In this document: in pieces, positions 57,954 to 64,000 of the stretch
Layout of the letters: each line of letters begins with the position of its first letter
How positions within the stretch are numbered: position 1 is the first letter of the stretch
Source: Holotrichia oblita
Lineage: Eukaryota > Arthropoda > Insecta > Coleoptera > Scarabaeidae
Direction: 5' to 3'
DNA length: 64,000 nucleotides
Assembly: GCA_023690525.1 (NCBI GenBank)
Contig: CM043018.1
Span: 51,994,377 to 52,058,376, forward strand
Program-made: the position numbers and the translations under genes
Notes under the pieces: model-generated
What the model was told of the DNA's origin: nothing
Databases searched by the model: none
The model's input: only the letters and a program-made list of their open reading frames with translations

Positions 57954-59124
57954 CGAGGGAGCGTTTTTATATTCGCGGAATGAGCGGGTTGTAGGGGGCT
58001 GATTAGGCGCATTGGGGGCGTGGCCTGTGCAGCGACTCATAATTAGTATAAATACGAAGGTTCATTGTTATTAGACAGTTAGTCTTTGAGCTATCGTCAA
58101 CCAAGTAACATAATCAGGAGTGAAAAGTGAAATATGGAAAAATCGAATTTATGTTTATTTAAACAAGGAAGGGAATCCCTTGAAGACGACCCGAGACCGG
58201 GTAGGAGCATTGAGGTGACCACGCCAGCACTTATCCCAAAAGTTGAAAAATTATACTCGAAGATGCTCGACTAAACAAGAAACAACTCGCAGAAATGGTT
58301 GGAGTATCCGATACAACAATTTTTAAAATCCTACACGATCATCTCGGCATGTCTAAGGTCAGCGCAAGATGGGTGCCGAGAATGCTCACGCCGCCGCAAA
58401 AACAATAGCGCGTAGAGTGTTCGCGTGCATTTTTGAACCTCTGTAATGAAGACAAGGATGGTGTATTGAGTCGAAATGTTACTGGAGACGAAACTTGGGT
58501 TCATCATTATGAACCTGAGTCCAACAAAGACTCCATGCAGTGGCATAAAAAGTGCACAGCACCTCCCAAGAAATTTAAAGTGTCACAATCAGCTGGGAAA
58601 CTCATGGCAACGGTATTTTGGGACTCGGAAGGAAGATTGATTATAAAGATAAAGGTGTTTCTATAACCGGAGAATATTACGCTTCAATATTAGAGCGACT
58701 AAAAGAAGCCATTAAGGAGAAAAGACGGGGAAAATTGACGAAAGGTGTGCTGCTTTTGCACGACAACGCGCCCGTCCACAAGAGCCGCGTTGCGTTAGCT
58801 GCCCTGCATAAGGTGGGCTTCGAAATTGTGAATCACCCACCCTACAGCCCAGACCTGGCCCCGAATGATTATTACCTGTTTCCGAAAGTGAAAAAGAGCT
58901 GCGGGGTAAAAAATTTACTGCCGATGATGAAGTCAAGGAGACAGTTTCGGCGTATTTTGCAGATAAAGAGAAATCATTTTTTTATGAGGGTATAAATAAA
59001 TTAATTCAAAGATGTGAAAAATGTATCCGTCTTGCAGGCGAATATATTGAAAAAGAAAAATAATTTGGTTTTTTATATTTCCACCCCTTATCCCCCATTC
59101 CGCGAATATAAAAACGCTCCCTCG
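57954..59124 (+). mobile_element. mariner transposon, 1171 bp
   Basis: Perfect 29-base terminal inverted repeats (CGAGGGAGCGTTTTTATATT…) with TA at 57952-57953 and 59125-59126. The interior encodes a damaged DD34D transposase. The intact, identical ends suggest a fairly recent arrival or mobilisation in trans. Confidence 0.93.
58134..59063 (+). pseudogene. mariner DD34D transposase, truncated and frameshifted
   Basis: The frame begins with a few residues and jumps directly to GRESLEDDPRPGRS, so most of the first helix-turn-helix is missing. The second DNA-binding part (KKQLAEMVGVSDTTIFKILH) and the linker WVPRMLTPPQKQ follow. The catalytic motifs are VTGDETWVHHY, LLLHDNAPVHKS and PYSPDLAPNDYYLFP, with 34 residues between the second and third aspartates. 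Visible damage includes an in-frame TAG at about 58407 and frame changes near 58250, 58640 and 58895. The product would cut and paste the element by binding the terminal repeats. This copy cannot. Confidence 0.9.
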
Positions 59125-59126
59125 TA

Positions 59127-60219
59127 ATTGAGACAGTGAAAATAGGAAAAACAATTGAGTATTTTGTTTCCGCGATGGTCAGATATGTACTTACGGGTTT
59201 CCTTATTCCACTAGTAGTGTAAACTTAAAAATAATCAAAACCAGTTGAACTTTCAAAAAATTGCAAATAATGTGCAAACAGGCAATGGCTAAATATTGGT
59301 GTAACAAATAATCACATGTAGTAGTCAAATAACGAGCTTTTTGTGATTATCTATTTATAATTACTAAACTATAGCTTCGAAAATGTCATTTATACTAAGA
59401 AAATCTGAAAAGCACCCATGTCCAATTTTGAGGAAAAAAATTAGTAGTGATATTTACCGATAGTCTCCGTTTGCTCATTAAAATGAAATCCTTCTCTTCA
59501 ATGCTTTTTTTTGTGCAGATTTATTATTTCACAATTCATTGTTTCGCACTGTATAATGGTTATACTGATTTTTTTACCAATTAGATATATACTTGCAGCA
59601 AAACCCCTATTTCGAGATGCGTAAACGGCAGTTTCAACGCTATAATTTGCTAATGATCACCAAAGAGTACTTACTTTACAACCACTAGGAGAACCTGTTA
59701 TTTGCTCCACAATACTCAGTCATTTCTAGTTATATATTGTTTGGCAAATGTAAAAAGGTTCCAGCGCTTTCTTTTACATATTTTTAGATTTACAAAACAG
59801 TAACGGAATAATAAACTTTGTTCAAAACATTGTGTTCCTTAAGATTTCGCGATTCCAAATAACAATTGAACATCTGAGAGTAATTACAGAAACCAATTTA
59901 TTAGTTGAACTCTGCCGATGTAGTTATTGATATCTATCATACATCTATTCTTGTATTATACACTCTATCGCTGTCCTTTTAAAGGCTGTGGTTAATTTAA
60001 TCATTATATTGGTTAAAATGAGTATAAGAATCCGTAAGTCCAAACAGTTATGTTATGTATACGGATGTGGTTTAATACCGACAAGGATCCAACATATAAG
60101 CGTGTATCTTCTTCGCACCGAAGGTGGAAAAAAATTAAATGAGAAACATAATCCCGCTAGACAGAACATACACTACCTAAATAAGTTAGAAAGCAAGACG
60201 ATTATTGGCAGCAGGTTTA
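59127..60219. other. non-coding interval
   Basis: Nothing firm. TACACT at 59959 could be the degraded left end of the Tc1 relic that follows. Confidence 0.35.
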
Positions 60220-60851
60220 ATGCATCGGCCGCAAAAAACTCTTTTTGAAAGGCGTGTATAAACAGAAATGATTAACATGGGTAAGAAAGTAAACAAACTG
60301 CTCACTGGATGATTGGAACGCAGGCTTATGGACCGATGAATCCAAATTTGAGTTGTACGGTATGAAAAAGAGAGTTTTTGTTTGTTGGCCCGGGGAAAGA
60401 GCTAGTGAGGCCTGCTTAGTGTCGTGTGGTGGAGGGTTTATTTGCTGTAACAATTACTGGTCATTTAGTGAAAATTAGTGGTATAATGCGCAAATAAGAA
60501 TATTTCGATATTTTGCGAAATCATGCTACTGAGTGTGTCTTGTAATTGCTTCTGTTCCAGCAAGACAATGATTCCAAACATACGGTTCGAATCTATAAAC
60601 ACTTTTTAGAAGAGAAAGCAGAAATATATTAACTAAATTTTACGGTTTGGTCTCCTCAAAGTCCGGAATTATCCCCCAAAGGGCTCTTATGGGATGAACT
60701 TGATCGAAGGACTACACAGTGACAACCTGAGAACACCCAACAGCTATGGGAATATTTACAGAACGTATGGCAAGAATGCCTAAAAGTTGTGCCGCCGTTA
60801 CCAAAGCTAAAGGAGGTCATAGAGACGAGAATAAACTTACGTGCAAAATAA
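60220..60851 (+). pseudogene. Tc1-type (D34E) transposase relic
   Basis: Plus-strand pieces in changing frames give WNAGLWTDESKFELYG (first aspartate), FQTYGSNL-like decay where QDND..KH is expected (QQDNDSKHTVR is readable in another frame near 60562), and then PQSPELSP..LLWDELDRR near 60660 with a Tc1-like C-terminus (LWEYLQNVWQECLK) to TAA at 60849. Many stops. The right terminus, on the complement TACACTACCGTCCATAAGTT, is preserved at about 60988-61007. The left terminus is doubtful. Confidence 0.8.
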
Positions 60852-60987
60852 TGCATAAATATTGTCATGTTTGAATAAATTTACTTTTATTTGACGATAA
60901 GCCACTTATGTTGTATAAAATCATTAATAATCAGAATAAAATTTTGCTGTAGCTGTGACTTTTTGTAAAATCCGTTGCTGCCGTTCC

Positions 60988-61007
60988 AACTTATGGACGG
61001 TAGTGTA
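60988..61007. repeat. right terminal repeat of the Tc1 relic
   Basis: AACTTATGGACGGTAGTGTA matches the usual Tc1 terminus type and lies about 140 bases beyond the transposase stop. Confidence 0.6.
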
Positions 61008-64000
61008 CGTATCCTAGAAAATCCTGGATATTAAAATTGAAAATGGAAAATATGTTTTCAAATTCATAAAGATACTGAGATAAGATGATTATGAATCCAG
61101 TCGTAATTGTTTGGGTTACGATTTTCTTCCTCGTCTGCAATATGATAAAATGCAAAAAATTAATTTTCCTACATTTCCCATACATTGTCGCAGAGATAAG
61201 TTGCTATCAATAGAAAATCACAGTGTCACGTAAAAGGTGAGAAGTTGGCTATCATATTCTAGGATATCGTGCTAAACACGTGCGGGTGCAAATTCGCTCG
61301 ACCTTCACAGGGAGAGACGAACGCCAGGCAGTATTCGTGTTCTTGTCGGCTCCATCTATTTGTGCCTGTATCTAAGTACATACATGTCGAGATACTATCG
61401 AAACGAAAGCAGATCCCGCTTTGAGTGTTGGAAAATCTGAATTCCGTTCACGAACCGGATTCTATTCGACTCCGGTTTGCTATCAACTTTGATATGTTTA
61501 TTTGATTCAGTCCTTCTGATGTATTTCCAATGTGTAAAGATGGGTTTTGAGGGAATGAGAAGGAGATAAGAGTGACCCCAGTACCGATCCTTTTTGCGTT
61601 GAATATTGTTTTATTGTCTAAAAATAGATGTAATAGATATGGTAGTTATACAAAGAGACTTTCTATATATGTATATCATATCTTTTTCATGTATTTTCTG
61701 AAACTAGTTTCAAAAAAACAAATAATTTGTTGTTTGGGGCCTTAGGTTTGAGTAGTTTTCAGTTCTAGTTATTAAAATAAATAACAAAATATATAGTCGC
61801 GTCCAATCTCATATTATATTTTTATTACAAAGACAAAAGAAAAAAATAAAAATTTCGTCAAGTTATTAGCTGTAACGAGCATGCAGAATATTATATTAAA
61901 ACTATGAATTAAAAATAAGGAGAATTTTTCTAGTCATATACTTGTTAGCTATAATATTAGATATAAATATAATATAAAAAAGAGGAAGAGTTGAATTATT
62001 AAAAATTTATGTGCAAATTATGTGCAATTTATGTGCAAATCGCTAATTATCTGAGGCAACCACTTTCCAAATAATCATCAATTTATGGATCATAAATATT
62101 CGTACATACTTTTCGGAGTTGTTATTCTCAGAAGAATTTCAATGATTTCATTACCCCAAATGTAATTTATTTTGTTAAATTCTATTATAAAAAATTGTTA
62201 CTTAAGCATTTCTTGTAATTTGTTAGTGCATGGTATTCAACATATTTCCCAATTTAAAATTATGTGTATTTTTAATTTGTGGTGGATGCAGCTGCGACAC
62301 CGTCTCGCTCAAATCCACCATATGTTTTTGACAAGTTGTGGAACCCAATTATTTTGGGATTCATTTTAACAAAATTAGCAATATTTGAAATTTTAATGTT
62401 AGAAATTAATTCGGAGCAACTTGCATAATATGCAACTCCAATAAATTTCGATTAGAGGCTGTGTATAGTCGGTTTATTATATCAATTTTGTACATAAATA
62501 CGACGAAATTATGCTTTGTTTTCTGGTAATTAATGTTTGCTTTACTTTTTAATTGCCATTACATGGCTGTTTTCAGCGCGAATAGTTGAGCAAATTAAGA
62601 CAGACTCAAAAGATAAAAAACACTAAATATAAAAAAATAAAAAAATATATGTATGAAAAATACTCGATGAAGCATGCCAGCGAGATATGCTGCAAAATAC
62701 GTAAAGAATGAGAACAAAACTTCATAATACGCATATCTCGCAAAGTACAAACCACCTGTAGGACACATTTGAATGTAGACTAGAAGAGAAAGGGAGAGGA
62801 TAATAGAGGAATAGGCAAACTAATGATAAAATATTTATAATTATAAGAACACTATAACTAAATACTCGGAAAGATGAAGGATTACAACTAAGTTATTGAT
62901 CTAAAAGAAGCCTTTGGTACACTGCACATACGATATATCTAAAGTGTTTTCAGAAACTCACTTTATATAAGAGACGTGAGAAGCGGCAAAGAAAAAGATC
63001 AATCAATCAATCAATTAATTAGTCGGTATATTTCAGCTTTCAAGGTAGGTTATCGTATCGTAGGTTATTGTATATAATACATTTATGTTTAAGTTAAAAG
63101 GGTATAAATTAAGTGTGCGCTGACTACATAAATGTTCCACATTTATTACTTCGGAAATATGAGGAAATCTTCAAACGAGTTTGTCTCCTACAGAAGGCGT
63201 AAATATGTTCCTAATTGTAACTAAAAGACTAGCCAAATTATTTTGAACTGGCTACTAAGTATCTAACATCAATGTTACCAACAATATAAATAATCGTCAA
63301 GAAAATTAAAACTAAAAATTTTTTATATGTTGTACTTGTAAGAAGCTTTTTTCTTGGTAGTTCTCTCATTATAACTAATTAACAAAATAGCAGGACGGTC
63401 ACAGATGCTACTGTTCTCTGTACTGCAGCTTATAGTAATGTGATAATATTTGGGGCCATCATACCAATCGTCTCCCATATTCCCACAGTTCTCATTACAT
63501 TTCATTCAACACTTATACATTTCTGCTTTCGCACCACAAGATACGTGTAGTGTACGAATATACATAGCAAGAACTATCTTTTAATGTGATGATCCTCTTT
63601 ATATGAGTAAACGAAGGGTGAAAATATGATTTCTATGAGTTAACAAGGTCAAGAAATACGCGTGCTATTCTGCTGGGCAATTGTATGTTGTATACTATCG
63701 CTTTCTAACAACAAGTACCCACCACTGCTCTTTACCCTTGTCTAAGAACTGGAAAATGCTATCCTTACATCGATCTATTCATACTACTGTGAGGTGAGGG
63801 GGACGAATCGTGCGCCTGTATGCTTACCGTTGAAGTCCGTACCATTTCTAGTCGCCCAGAATGCAATCCACAGATTGCAAATAATATCACGGTATATCAC
63901 GAATAATTGTTTTAGCAGGTCAGGTAGCCCATCGAATTAATGTATACGAATAACTCTCTTTATATACCTACATAATAATCTCTTTTATTAAAAAATATGA
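61008..64000. other. non-coding end of window
   Basis: About 3 kb with no gene or structured repeat I can support, apart from an ATCAATCAATCAATTAATTA run near 63000-63020. Confidence 0.4.

Noticed and set aside
63770..63880. Donor-like GTAAGC on the minus strand near 63826 as the end of an exon
   Set aside because: All frames upstream are short or stopped and nothing protein-like is seen.

Overview
The window is AT-rich, intron-poor-looking animal DNA that is almost certainly from an insect. It carries eukaryotic splice signals, a TMTC-type TPR exon, tRNA-derived SINEs, and a dense load of arthropod-type transposons. These include Ty3/gypsy LTR elements, CR1/Jockey-like non-LTR fragments, IS630/Tc1/mariner elements, a THAP-domain fragment and many MITEs. 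There are no bacterial operons and no CRISPR array. I cannot resolve the order from sequence alone. The IS630-like transposases resemble those I associate with aphids and beetles, but this is only an impression.

Layout. 1-2766 is the 5' half of a minus-strand gypsy element with a tRNA-Ser primer site. 3.0-4.3 kb holds a dead non-LTR 3' end and a palindrome-rich repeat. 5.2-6.1 kb holds the best host coding sequence: a two-exon gene I do not recognise, followed 70 bp later by the first exon of a second plus-strand gene. 6577-6821 is one minus-strand exon of a Tmtc2-like gene, with no other exon of it visible. 8.2-14.5 kb is a transposon cluster: a THAP fragment between inverted repeats, a foldback, a 2.18-kb Tc1/IS630 element, its core-deleted relative, a minisatellite and a SINE. 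17.5 kb holds a second conserved-end, variable-core repeat. 18.8-20.6 kb is a CR1-like retroelement with an SGNH-esterase ORF1, interrupted by a 500-N assembly gap. 23-29 kb carries non-LTR fragments, MITEs, a SINE and three hammerhead-ribozyme-like motifs. 31914-42175 is a complete, very young 10.26-kb gypsy element with 2,080-bp LTRs, intact pol, a gag broken by one frameshift and a CTTG target duplication. Just beyond it, at 42521-42663, lies a convincing host 5' coding exon. 43-61 kb is mostly non-coding, with a third SINE, several MITEs, two more decayed hammerhead-like motifs, a mariner and a Tc1 remnant. The last 3 kb shows nothing I can support.

How it works together. Most of the window reads as introns or intergenic space of a few long host genes, repeatedly invaded by mobile DNA. 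The most notable items are the near-identical long-LTR retrotransposon beside a host 5' exon, and the scattered hammerhead-like RNA motifs. The latter suggest Penelope-like or retrozyme-like elements with no recognisable protein left in the window.
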